Below, in pieces: positions 1 through 8,091 of a stretch of 64,000 nt of DNA. Source of the stretch: Roseateles aquatilis (GTDB taxonomy: Bacteria > Pseudomonadota > Gammaproteobacteria > Burkholderiales > Burkholderiaceae_C); NCBI RefSeq assembly GCF_002205645.1, contig NZ_NIOF01000012.1, forward strand, positions 108,449 to 172,448. Reading direction: 5' to 3'. A program made the translations under genes and the position numbers. The notes under the pieces are model-generated. The model saw only the letters and a program-made list of their open reading frames with translations, did not search any database and was not told where the DNA came from. Every line of letters begins with the position of its first letter. Position 1 is the stretch's first letter.

Positions 1-282
1 CAACCAGCACAAGGCCGGAGCGACGGAGAAATGAATGGCGACGGATCACGGCGAAACGATCCCTCGCGGCGCGACGGAGCGCCGGACTTCAAAGGCGGTG
101 ATGGGCATGGTGAGCTTCGACTGAACAGGTATTCGCACAAGGCTTTGCATCTTGCCAACGCGGCACGGCGAATCGGCCCCATTGGACCTCAAACGCCCTG
201 GCGTTTACCCGATCCGTGACTCCAGACACCCTCGTTCCCCAGGCCTAGACTGCTCCGTTCCGACTGCTTTCCCTTCATCGTC

Positions 283-3200
283 ATGAGATTCAAACTCGCG
301 GGCACTGCCCTGGCATTGATGACGGCCTTCACCGCGGCGAACGCCCAGGCGGCCTCCGGGGCGCTCGGCCCCTTGACGAATCCCTTGTGGCTGCGCCAGT
401 CGGCCATCTCCCCCGACGGGCGACAGATCGCCTTCACCTTCCAGGGCAACCTCTACCTGGTGCCCGCCGCGGGCGGCGCGGCCCGGCTGCTGGTGTCCAA
501 CGGCAAGCACACCTCGGCCCCGCTCTGGTCGCCCGACGGCAAGCTGATCGCCTACGCGTCCAACCTCTACGGCAACGACGACGTCTTCCTCGTCTCCGCC
601 GAGGGCGGCCCGTCGCGCCGGTTGACGACGCACTCCGCGTCGGAGTTGCCGGTGGCCTTCACGCCGGACGGCCGGTCGGTGCTGTTCTCGGCCCAGCGCC
701 AGGACGTGCGCGCGAGCATGGCCTTCCCCTCCCCCGCGCTGAGCGAGCTCTACAAGACCAGCATCGAAGGCGGTCGCCGCCCCGAGCAGATCTTCAGCGA
801 CCCCGCCCTCGCCGGCCGCTACGACAAGGCCGGCACGCGCCTGGTCTACGAAGACTGGAAGGGTTACGAGAACGCCTTCCGCAAGCACCACATCTCGCCG
901 GTCGCCCGAGACATCTGGCTGTGGGACGCCAGGACCGGCCAGCACCGCAAGCTCACCAGCACCGGCGGCGAGAACCGCAACCCGGTCTGGTCGGCCGACG
1001 AGCAGTCGATCTACTACCTCAGCGAGAAAAGCGGCTCCTTCAACGTCTGGAAGATGCCGGCGAACCAGCCCGAGGCGACTCGGCAGATCACCCACTTCAG
1101 CAAGAACCCGGTGCGCTTCCTGTCGGTGGCCGCGGACGGCACGCTGTCCTTCGGTTACGACGGCGAGCTGTACACGATGGCCGGCGACACCGCCACGCCC
1201 AGGAAGCTCAGCGTCAGCATCGCCGCCGACGCGCTGGTGCCCAGCGTGGAGAACCTCAAGCTGGGCGACGGCGCCACCGACCTGGCGGCGAGCCCCGACG
1301 GCAGCGAGGTCGCCGTGATCGTGCGCGGACAGGTCTTCGTCACGTCCACGGAGTTCGGCAACACGCGCCGCATCACCGACGGCCCGGGCCAGAAGCGCTC
1401 GATCAGCTTCAGCCCCGATGGACGCAAGCTGCTCTACGCCTGCGAGCAGGACGGCCAATGGAGCCTGTGCGAGTCCGCCATCGCCGGTGACAAGAAGGCC
1501 GTGCCCAGCTTCTTCAACGCGCCGCGACTCACCACGCGGGTGCTGTTGAAGAACGAGCATCAGAACTTCCAGCCGCGCTACTCGCCCGACGGCAAGCAGG
1601 TCGCGTATCTGCAGGACCGGTCGGCGGTGCACGTGCTGGACGTCGCCTCGGGCAAGACGCGCGAGGTGCTGTCCAGCCAATGGAATTACTCCTACGAGGA
1701 TGGCGATCAGGCCTTCGACTGGGCGCCGGACGGCAAGAGCCTGCTGGTCCAGTTCGTCGACCACACCCGCTGGGGCCAGGAGCTCGGCGTGGTGCCGGCC
1801 GACGGCAGCGGCAAGCTGGTCAACCTGACGCGCAGCGGCTACGACGACGTGCGCCCGCTGTTCGGGCGCGGCGGCCAGATGATGATCTGGCTCAGCGACC
1901 GCCAGGGCCTGCACGGCAGCGGCGGCGGCGCGCGCACCGACGCCGACATCTTCGGCATGTTCCTGACCCGCGCCGCCTACGACCGCTTCAAGCTCGACAA
2001 GGCCGAGTACGCGCAGCTCAAGCAGCGCGAGGACGACGAGAAGAAGGATGCCGACAAGAAGGAAGCGGAGAAGAAGGACGCCGACAAGAAGGACGGCAGG
2101 AAGGACACCGCCAGGGCCGACGACGCGAAGGCCGAGCCCAAGGAGCCGGTCAAGCCCGTCGTCATCGAGATGGAAGGCCTCGAGAACCGCGTCGCGCGGC
2201 TCACGACGGCCTCCGGCGATATCCGCGATTTCGCGCTCACGCCGGACGGCGAGCAGCTGTTCTATGTCGCCAAGACCAGCGAGGGCTACGAGGTCTCCCA
2301 GGCCCGCCTGCGCGACAAGGAAACGCGCCGCGTCGGCCTGCTGCCGGAAGGACGCGGCGAGGCCGTCGCGTTGTGGCTGGACGCCAAGGGCGAGAACGGC
2401 TTCGTGATGGCCGGCGGCCAGGTGCAGAAGTTCAAGGTGCCCGGCGGCGACGGCAAGGGCGACGTGAAGACCGAGCCGGTCAAGTTCCTGGCCGAGCTGC
2501 GCATCGACCACGCGGCCGAGCGCGCGCAGATGTTCGACCACGCCTGGCGGCAGACGCGCGAGAAGCTCTACGTCAAGGACATGGGCGGCGTGGACTGGGA
2601 CTACTACCGCAAGGTCTATGAGCGCCAGTTGCCCTTCGTCGCGGACGGCACCGACTTCGCGGAGCTGCTCAGCGAGATGCTGGGCGAGCTGGACGTCTCC
2701 CACACCGGCAGCGGCTATCGCCCGCCGCCGAGCGGCGACGCCACGGCCTCGCTGGGCGTCTTCTACGACCAGGCCTACCAGGGCCAGGGCGCGAAGATCG
2801 CGGAGGTGATCGAGGGCGGTCCGCTGGACACCGCGAGCAGCCGCGTCAAGGCGGGCATGGTGATCGAGTCCATCGACGGCACGGCCATCGCGGCGGGCGC
2901 GGAGTTCGACTCGCTGCTCAACCTCAAGGCCGGCAAGCAGTTGGCGATCGAGGTGCTGGACCCGGCGACCGGCAAGCGCTTCGACCAGACGCTCAAGGCC
3001 ATCGGTATCGGCGCGGAGCGGGAACTGCTCTACAAGCGCTGGGTGCGGCGGGAGCGCGCGCTGGTGGACCAGCTGTCGGGCGGCCGGCTGGGCTACGTGC
3101 ACGTGCGCGGCATGGATGACGAGAGCTACCGGCAGGTGTACGCCGACGCGCTGGGCCCGGCCAGCGCCAAGGAGGCGTTGATCGTCGACACGCGCTTCAA

Positions 3201-3630
3201 CGGTGGCGGCAATCTGCACGACTCCCTGGCGACGCTGCTGTCGGGCAAGCCCTACCTGGAGTTCCTGCCGCGCGGGCAGAGCCTGGGCTGGGAGCCCACC
3301 GGCAAGTGGACCAAGCCGTCGGCGGTGCTGATCAGCGAGAGCAACTACTCGGACGCCCACCTGTTCCCGTGGACCTACAAGCACCTGGGCCTCGGCCAGT
3401 TGATCGGCATGCCGGTGGCCGGCACCGGGACCGCGGTGTGGTGGGAAACCATGCAGGACGGCGCGACCTACTTCGGCATCCCGCAGGTCGGCTTCCGCGC
3501 GGCCAATGGCGAGTTCATGGAGCGCGCCCGCATCACGCCGGACATCGAAGTGCCGAATGACAAGGCCAGGCTCGACAAGGGCGAGGACCAGCAGCTGGAG
3601 GCGGCCGTGAAGGCGCTTCTCAAGAAGTGA
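283..3630 (+). CDS. Tricorn-like S41 family peptidase with beta-propeller and PDZ domains
   Basis: A secreted protease of 1115 residues, expected to degrade peptides in the periplasm. An N-terminal signal peptide (about 1-23, ending AQA) is followed by repeated propeller blades of the 'SPDGRQIAF' and 'WSPDGKLIAY' type up to about residue 570. A very charged Lys/Asp/Glu insert follows (about 580-625), then a PDZ domain (about 820-905) and the S41 catalytic core. The core has the DTRFNGGGN signature and a likely nucleophile Ser1023 in SNYSDAH. This order (propeller, PDZ, S41) is that of tricorn protease homologues, and the length fits. The gene stands alone and is followed by a strong terminator. 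The charged insert is the unusual part and may be a flexible linker. Confidence 0.9.
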   Translation: MRFKLAGTALALMTAFTAANAQAASGALGPLTNPLWLRQSAISPDGRQIAFTFQGNLYLVPAAGGAARLLVSNGKHTSAPLWSPDGKLIAYASNLYGNDDVFLVSAEGGPSRRLTTHSASELPVAFTPDGRSVLFSAQRQDVRASMAFPSPALSELYKTSIEGGRRPEQIFSDPALAGRYDKAGTRLVYEDWKGYENAFRKHHISPVARDIWLWDARTGQHRKLTSTGGENRNPVWSADEQSIYYLSEKSGSFNVWKMPANQPEATRQITHFSKNPVRFLSVAADGTLSFGYDGELYTMAGDTATPRKLSVSIAADALVPSVENLKLGDGATDLAASPDGSEVAVIVRGQVFVTSTEFGNTRRITDGPGQKRSISFSPDGRKLLYACEQDGQWSLCESAIAGDKKAVPSFFNAPRLTTRVLLKNEHQNFQPRYSPDGKQVAYLQDRSAVHVLDVASGKTREVLSSQWNYSYEDGDQAFDWAPDGKSLLVQFVDHTRWGQELGVVPADGSGKLVNLTRSGYDDVRPLFGRGGQMMIWLSDRQGLHGSGGGARTDADIFGMFLTRAAYDRFKLDKAEYAQLKQREDDEKKDADKKEAEKKDADKKDGRKDTARADDAKAEPKEPVKPVVIEMEGLENRVARLTTASGDIRDFALTPDGEQLFYVAKTSEGYEVSQARLRDKETRRVGLLPEGRGEAVALWLDAKGENGFVMAGGQVQKFKVPGGDGKGDVKTEPVKFLAELRIDHAAERAQMFDHAWRQTREKLYVKDMGGVDWDYYRKVYERQLPFVADGTDFAELLSEMLGELDVSHTGSGYRPPPSGDATASLGVFYDQAYQGQGAKIAEVIEGGPLDTASSRVKAGMVIESIDGTAIAAGAEFDSLLNLKAGKQLAIEVLDPATGKRFDQTLKAIGIGAERELLYKRWVRRERALVDQLSGGRLGYVHVRGMDDESYRQVYADALGPASAKEALIVDTRFNGGGNLHDSLATLLSGKPYLEFLPRGQSLGWEPTGKWTKPSAVLISESNYSDAHLFPWTYKHLGLGQLIGMPVAGTGTAVWWETMQDGATYFGIPQVGFRAANGEFMERARITPDIEVPNDKARLDKGEDQQLEAAVKALLKK

Positions 3631-3652
3631 TTCGACGCTGCTGACTTGCACC

Positions 3653-3675
3653 GGCCGGCGCATGCCGGCCTTTTT
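3653..3675 (+). terminator. Rho-independent terminator after the S41 peptidase
   Basis: A perfect 7-bp stem GGCCGGC/GCCGGCC with loop GCAT is followed at once by five T residues, 22 bases after the peptidase stop codon. Confidence 0.85.
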
Positions 3676-3844
3676 CATTCGGGCCGATGGCGGCGATCGA
3701 CCGCGAGCCGTCGCGCGAGGCCGCCCTCGGTCTTGATCACTTCTTGATGGCGCCGTGCCAGGTCTTGCCTGCGCCTTGACGCCGCGCTCCCTACGCTGGA
3801 CTCCTCGCAACAACAGGCGCGCCCTCAGGGAAGCGCTCCTTCGC

Positions 3845-4573
3845 ATGAGACCGGTGTTGATCCTCCAGCACGAGCCTGCCCAAGGCCCTGGATACCTGCT
3901 GCAATGCCTGCGCGAGCAGGACATCCCCGTCCACCTGATCCGTCCCGACCTAGGCGAGGCGGTGCCGCGCAACGCGTCCGCGTTCGGCGGCGTGGTGCTG
4001 CTGGGCAGCGACCACGGCGTGCACGACGGCCTGCCGTGGATCCGCGCCGAGCAGTCGCTGCTGATCGACGCGCTGCGCTCGAGCCGGCCGGTGCTGGGCC
4101 ACTGCTTCGGCGCTCAGCAGCTCGCGCGCGCCATGGGCGCCGACGTGACGCGCAATCCGCGCCCGGACATCGGCTGGCGCGAGCTGTGGATCACGCCGAC
4201 CGCGCGGTCGCTGTTCGGCGGCCAGGACCGGCTGCTCAGCTTCAACTGGCACTACGACAGCTTCCAGATCCCCGCCGGCGCGACGCGCACGCTGTTCGGG
4301 TCCAACTGCCTGAACAAGGGCTTCTCGCTGGGACCGCACGTCGGACTGCAGAGTCACCTGGAGGTGACCGAACAGGGCCTGCGCGACTGGTGCGCGCACG
4401 GCCGTGACGAGCTGCGCCACGGGCGCGGCCTCACCGTGCAGAGCGAGGCCGAGATCCTGGCCGCCCTGCCCGAGCGCTTGACCCGCCTGCGTCAGGCGGC
4501 CGGCAGCCTGTATCGGCACTGGATCGGGCAATTGGATCGTCCGCCGGTGTTCGGGCGGAGGCACGCGGCTTGA
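3845..4573 (+). CDS. Class I glutamine amidotransferase-like protein (first of a tandem pair)
   Basis: A 242-residue stand-alone GATase-1 fold protein. The nucleophile elbow is GHCFGAQQLA and the conserved His-x-Glu of the triad is in LQSHLEVTE near residue 180. The NWHYDSF stretch matches the family, where it shapes the active site. Such single-domain proteins include gamma-glutamyl hydrolases of the PuuD or GMP-synthase-like type, so the substrate cannot be told from sequence. I start at the internal ATG (MRPVLIL) because the preceding 30 codons have no homologous look and an AGGGAAG lies upstream. A second paralogue follows about 160 bp downstream on the same strand. Confidence 0.75.
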   Translation: MRPVLILQHEPAQGPGYLLQCLREQDIPVHLIRPDLGEAVPRNASAFGGVVLLGSDHGVHDGLPWIRAEQSLLIDALRSSRPVLGHCFGAQQLARAMGADVTRNPRPDIGWRELWITPTARSLFGGQDRLLSFNWHYDSFQIPAGATRTLFGSNCLNKGFSLGPHVGLQSHLEVTEQGLRDWCAHGRDELRHGRGLTVQSEAEILAALPERLTRLRQAAGSLYRHWIGQLDRPPVFGRRHAA

Positions 4574-4734
4574 GGGCGGCTCGGTAGCGGCTCGGTGGTG
4601 GCCTGGCGGTGGCTCAAGGAACGCCCCGGGCCCCGATTGACGCCCCTCCACGAAGGGGCTTGGCTCGCGCGCCGCGAGGTGATCCGGCATCATCGGGCGC
4701 GCTCCGCCGCCCTGTCCACGCCGAGGTTCCTCCG

Positions 4735-5460
4735 ATGTCCCGACCCAAGACCGCTCTCGCCATCCGCCACCTCGCCTTCGAGGACCTGGGGCTGCTGGAG
4801 CCCCTGCTCGATGCGCGCGGCTTCGAGCCCATCGTCACGCTGGATGCGGGCGTCGACGATCTGCGGAGCGTGGACCTCGACGCCGTCGATCTGCTGATCG
4901 TCCTCGGCGGTCCCATCGGCGCCTGCGACGACGGGCTCTATCCGTACCTCGCCGACGAGGTCGCGCTGATCGAGCGCCGCCTGGCCGCGCGCCGGCCGCT
5001 GCTCGGCATCTGCCTGGGCGCGCAGTTGATGGCGCGGGCCTGCGGCGCCGCGGTGGGGCCGATGACGCACGGGAAGAAGGAGATCGGATTCGGCCCGATC
5101 ACCCTGACCCGTGCGGGCCTGGACTCGGCGCTGGCCCCGCTGGCCAGCGGTCAGCCGGTGCTGCATTGGCATGGCGACCAGTTCGAGCTGCCCGAAGGCG
5201 TGCCCAGCCTGGCCACGACGCCGTTGTGTCCCCACCAGGCCTTCGCGATCGAGCACTTCGCGCTGGGGTTGCAATTCCACCTGGAGTGCGACCCCGCGAA
5301 GCTGGAGCGATGGCTGATCGGCCATGCGGGCGAGCTGGCGCAGGCGCGTGTCGTGCTCGACGATCTGCGGCGCGATGCCGCCGCGTTTGGCCCGGGGCTG
5401 CGCGCGGCGCTCGGCGACATCATGGACCGGTGGATCGCCGGCTGGCCGCGGCAAGGCTGA
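4735..5460 (+). CDS. Class I glutamine amidotransferase-like protein (second of a tandem pair)
   Basis: A 241-residue GATase-1 protein. Motifs are LIVLGGPIGACDD near the N-terminus, the Cys elbow GICLGAQLMARACG, HWHGDQFELPEG, and the triad His/Glu in LQFHLECDP. This pattern resembles the GuaA-like 'glutamine amidotransferase' proteins that act alone on small gamma-glutamyl substrates. The start is the ATG after a CGAGG element; an upstream in-frame ATG would add 42 low-complexity, Arg/Pro-rich residues and is less likely. Its similarity in length and motifs to the preceding gene suggests an old duplication, though the two differ clearly in sequence. Confidence 0.78.
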   Translation: MSRPKTALAIRHLAFEDLGLLEPLLDARGFEPIVTLDAGVDDLRSVDLDAVDLLIVLGGPIGACDDGLYPYLADEVALIERRLAARRPLLGICLGAQLMARACGAAVGPMTHGKKEIGFGPITLTRAGLDSALAPLASGQPVLHWHGDQFELPEGVPSLATTPLCPHQAFAIEHFALGLQFHLECDPAKLERWLIGHAGELAQARVVLDDLRRDAAAFGPGLRAALGDIMDRWIAGWPRQG

Positions 5461-5528
5461 GTCCGGCGGCGCTGAATCCGCCGGCACCGCGCCACGGCAC
5501 CGCGCGGCGTCGAGAGAAGCCGCCGCGA

Positions 5529-6485
5529 TCAGCAGCATCGCTGCTCGCGTGTCTCGATGGACAGCGTCTTCAGCGCGCCCAGCGAGCGCAAGGTCTTCAG
5601 CCCGAGATCGTGCCAGGTCACCGTCGGCCGCGCGGCGAAGAGATCCGCGCCGGCCGCCAGTCCGTTGGGCAGCAGCGGCCGCATCGCGACAGCCTCGTCG
5701 CCGTCGAGCATCTCGGGCGTCTCCCGTGTTTCGCGCCTTTCCCACGTCTCGTGAGACGGCGCCGGCCGGACCAGGGTGAATCTCGCCAGCACATGCTCGT
5801 CGTCCTCGACCTTGACGATCAAGCCGGCCGACCGACCCGAGCGATCCGTGCGACGCCAGCCGAGGTCCACCGGCAGTGACTCGCGACGCGCGGTGGTTTC
5901 GAAGGCCAGGCGCCAATCGGCCGACTTCGCCAACGGGCGCGCGATCAGCGACGCCAGCAGTTGCGGATGGGTGGGCATCGGGCCCGCGTACAGCACGGGC
6001 GCCGACAGCACCGGCGATCCGGCCAGCAGCGCTTGCCGCCGTGGCGTCGACAGGTAGAGCCCCGTCGCCCGATCGAGGACATCCGCCTCGTTGAAGTAAT
6101 GGGGCAACTGGTCGTACCAGACGCGGCGCGTCGCATAGGTCCAGGTACCGCGCAGCTCGTGGCGATCGCCCAGACGCTCGATCAGCCGCTGTTCATGGGC
6201 CATCGCCCAGATCCTGAGCGGGATGAACGGCCGCTCGCCGAAGCCGCCGGCCAGCGGTCGGCCTTGCGACCGCAGCAGCGGCGAGCCGTGCGCGGCGAAG
6301 GCGAGCTCGGCATCGGCGCCATCCAGTTGTTCTTCGATGATCACTTGCCGACCCGCGAGGGCGGACAGCGGCATCAGCCCGCCGCCCGGGCTGGTCGAGC
6401 TGGTCGAATCATGAGACGGCAGGCCGTGGCCCGCCAGGGTGGCCGCGCGCGCGGACCGCGGCAGCGGCATCAACTTCAAATGCAT
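5529..6485 (-). CDS. RNA-ligase-family protein lacking the catalytic lysine
   Basis: A 318-residue member of the RNA ligase/nucleotidyltransferase superfamily, the group of stand-alone bacterial RNA ligases. It keeps the overall pattern: EExLDGADAEL at residues 51-60 (motif I), LLRSQGR, a GxW motif, YDQLPHYFNEADVLDRATGLYLST, and the R-rich stretch after it. Two positions needed for catalysis appear changed. The motif I Lys that carries AMP is Gln53 (codon CAA), and the motif III Glu of 'GEW' is Thr114 (GTW). It may therefore be a non-catalytic RNA-binding derivative or a decaying gene, though the frame is open throughout. I use ATG at 6485 rather than the TTG one codon earlier. Confidence 0.7.
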   Translation of the reverse strand: MHLKLMPLPRSARAATLAGHGLPSHDSTSSTSPGGGLMPLSALAGRQVIIEEQLDGADAELAFAAHGSPLLRSQGRPLAGGFGERPFIPLRIWAMAHEQRLIERLGDRHELRGTWTYATRRVWYDQLPHYFNEADVLDRATGLYLSTPRRQALLAGSPVLSAPVLYAGPMPTHPQLLASLIARPLAKSADWRLAFETTARRESLPVDLGWRRTDRSGRSAGLIVKVEDDEHVLARFTLVRPAPSHETWERRETRETPEMLDGDEAVAMRPLLPNGLAAGADLFAARPTVTWHDLGLKTLRSLGALKTLSIETREQRCC

Positions 6486-6968
6486 CAATCCGTCGCCCGC
6501 CTGCGTTGTTGGCGCGGGCGGGTCCTGGTGAGGTCAGGAGACCGACGGAGAGCGGAGAAGGCGCGAACGATGCAGAGCCGGTGTCAGAACCGGGTCGCGG
6601 GCATCGCGGCGGAAATCGGGAAAGGATCCGGGCAGCCGTCGGCGATCAGCAGAGGGGGGATGTAGGGATCTTCATGGGGCACCTCCGGAATGGCTGGGAG
6701 CTTGGAACGCGCGCGGGAGCGAGGGCCGCTCCGGCGTGGGCGCGATTCTTCCACCGTGCTGGTGGCGGCGTCAACCGACATCAACGGGCATCCGGCGCCT
6801 TCAACCGCTGATGACGCCTGCGTCCCACGGATCGAGCGCGTCAGGCACGTCGCGCCCGTCGCGCCCGCCTGACCCGCCCGACCGGTCTGATGGAAAGTCG
6901 CGCCGATGCGCGCGGCTGAACTCCGCGCCGGGCGCATCGGCGTCGACGGCCGTCACGCCGTCACGCCG
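6486..6968. other. Intergenic stretch, nothing recognised
   Basis: About 480 bases between the RNA-ligase-like gene and the phasin-like gene. Open frames here have no family resemblance and look like GC-driven artefacts. A short tandem CGTCACGC repeat lies near 6951-6973, at the 3' end of the phasin-like gene. No RNA gene or clear terminator was seen. Confidence 0.5.
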
Positions 6969-7241
6969 TCACTTGCCCTTCGCGGCGACCGTCTTGGCGT
7001 AGTCCGCCTGCATCTTGGTCATGAAGTCGAGCGCGGCCTTGTGCTGCTGCTCGTGGAAGTCGATCACCTTCTGGAACTCGTCGGCGGCCACCGCGAAAGG
7101 CACGCCCGCCGCGCGCATCGATTCCATGATGGACTTCTGCGACGCGAGCACCGTGCGCCACGCGGCGTGGTTCTGCTCGAACGCCTTCTTCGATTGCTCG
7201 AAGAAGGTCTTCGCGAGTTCGACTTGAGCCTGCTGAATCAT
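6969..7241 (-). CDS. Phasin-like small helical protein
   Basis: A 90-residue, wholly helical, Gln/Lys/Ala-rich protein without signal peptide. The pattern (ELAKTFFEQSKKAFEQNHAAW, then DEFQKVIDFHEQQHKAALDFM) is that of phasins, which coat polyhydroxyalkanoate granules and occur as small proteins in Burkholderiales. The length is at the short end for the family. It lies 87 bases downstream of kdpE on the same strand but has no obvious functional link to potassium uptake. The phasin call rests on composition and helix pattern only. Confidence 0.5.
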   Translation of the reverse strand: MIQQAQVELAKTFFEQSKKAFEQNHAAWRTVLASQKSIMESMRAAGVPFAVAADEFQKVIDFHEQQHKAALDFMTKMQADYAKTVAAKGK

Positions 7242-7328
7242 GAGGAGTCTCCTGTGCTTGTCGTTGAACCACCGCCCGATGCGGGCGTGGAGCCGATCCT
7301 ACAGGCGACGCGCCCGCCCCGCGCGGGT

Positions 7329-8024
7329 TCAGGGCATCAACCGATACCCCACCGCCGTCTCCGTCAGCAGGTGCCTGGGGCTGGCGGGCTCGGCCTCGAG
7401 CTTCTGCCGCAGGTTGCCCATGTAGACGCGCAGGTAGTGGTTCTGCTCGACGTGCGCCGGCCCCCACACCGCCTTCAGCAGTTGGCGATGGGTCAGCACC
7501 TTGCCCGCGTTGCCGATCAGGTGGCTGAGCAGGCGGTACTCGATCGGCGTGAGGTGGACGTCCTCGCCGGCGCGGCGGACGCGGCGCGCGGCGAGGTCGA
7601 CCTCGATGTCGCCGAAGCGGAACACCGGGTCCTGCTGCTCGCTCGCGCGCGCCTGGCTGCGGCGCAGCGCCACGCGCACCCGCGCCAGCAGCTCGCCCAC
7701 GCCGAAGGGCTTGCTCAGGTAATCGTCGGCGCCGTGATCCAGCGCGGTGATCTTGTCGTCCTCGGCGCCGCGCGCCGACAGCACGATCACCGGCACCGCC
7801 GACCACGCGCGCAGGTCGCGCAGAAAGTCCTGCCCGTCACCGTCGGGCAGCCCGAGGTCCAGGATCACCAGATCCGGCCGGCGCGTGCCCGCGTCGATCA
7901 GGCCCTGGCGCAAGGTGCCGGCCTCGTGCACCGACCAGCCCTCGCCCTCCAGCGCCAGGCGCACGAAGCGGCGGATGTTCGGTTCGTCCTCGACGATCAG
8001 CGCGGTCGGCTGCGGCTCGCTCAC
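7329..8024 (-). CDS. kdpE: Two-component response regulator KdpE
   Basis: A 231-residue OmpR/PhoB-type regulator: receiver domain with phospho-acceptor Asp56 (VILDLGLPDG) and conserved Lys105 (LSKPF), then a winged-helix DNA-binding domain (LTPIEYRLLSHLIGNAGKVLTHRQLL, RVYMGNLRQKLE). Its partner is the KdpD kinase encoded just upstream, and its expected target is the kdpFABC promoter. The start is GTG, chosen because AGGGAGC sits at proper spacing and the MSEPQPTALIVEDE start matches KdpE proteins. Known family role: activation of high-affinity potassium uptake when potassium is scarce or turgor drops. Confidence 0.93.
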   Translation of the reverse strand: MSEPQPTALIVEDEPNIRRFVRLALEGEGWSVHEAGTLRQGLIDAGTRRPDLVILDLGLPDGDGQDFLRDLRAWSAVPVIVLSARGAEDDKITALDHGADDYLSKPFGVGELLARVRVALRRSQARASEQQDPVFRFGDIEVDLAARRVRRAGEDVHLTPIEYRLLSHLIGNAGKVLTHRQLLKAVWGPAHVEQNHYLRVYMGNLRQKLEAEPASPRHLLTETAVGYRLMP

Positions 8025-8091
8025 GGGTTCTGCTCCCTGTCTTTTCTCGATGCGGGTGTCGGTCGATGTGATCGATATCGATCGGTGCCGG

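Noticed and set aside
205..3972. 1255-codon open frame on the minus strand
   Set aside because: Antisense to the S41 peptidase; Arg/Ala/Val-rich translation without any domain, an effect of high third-position GC.
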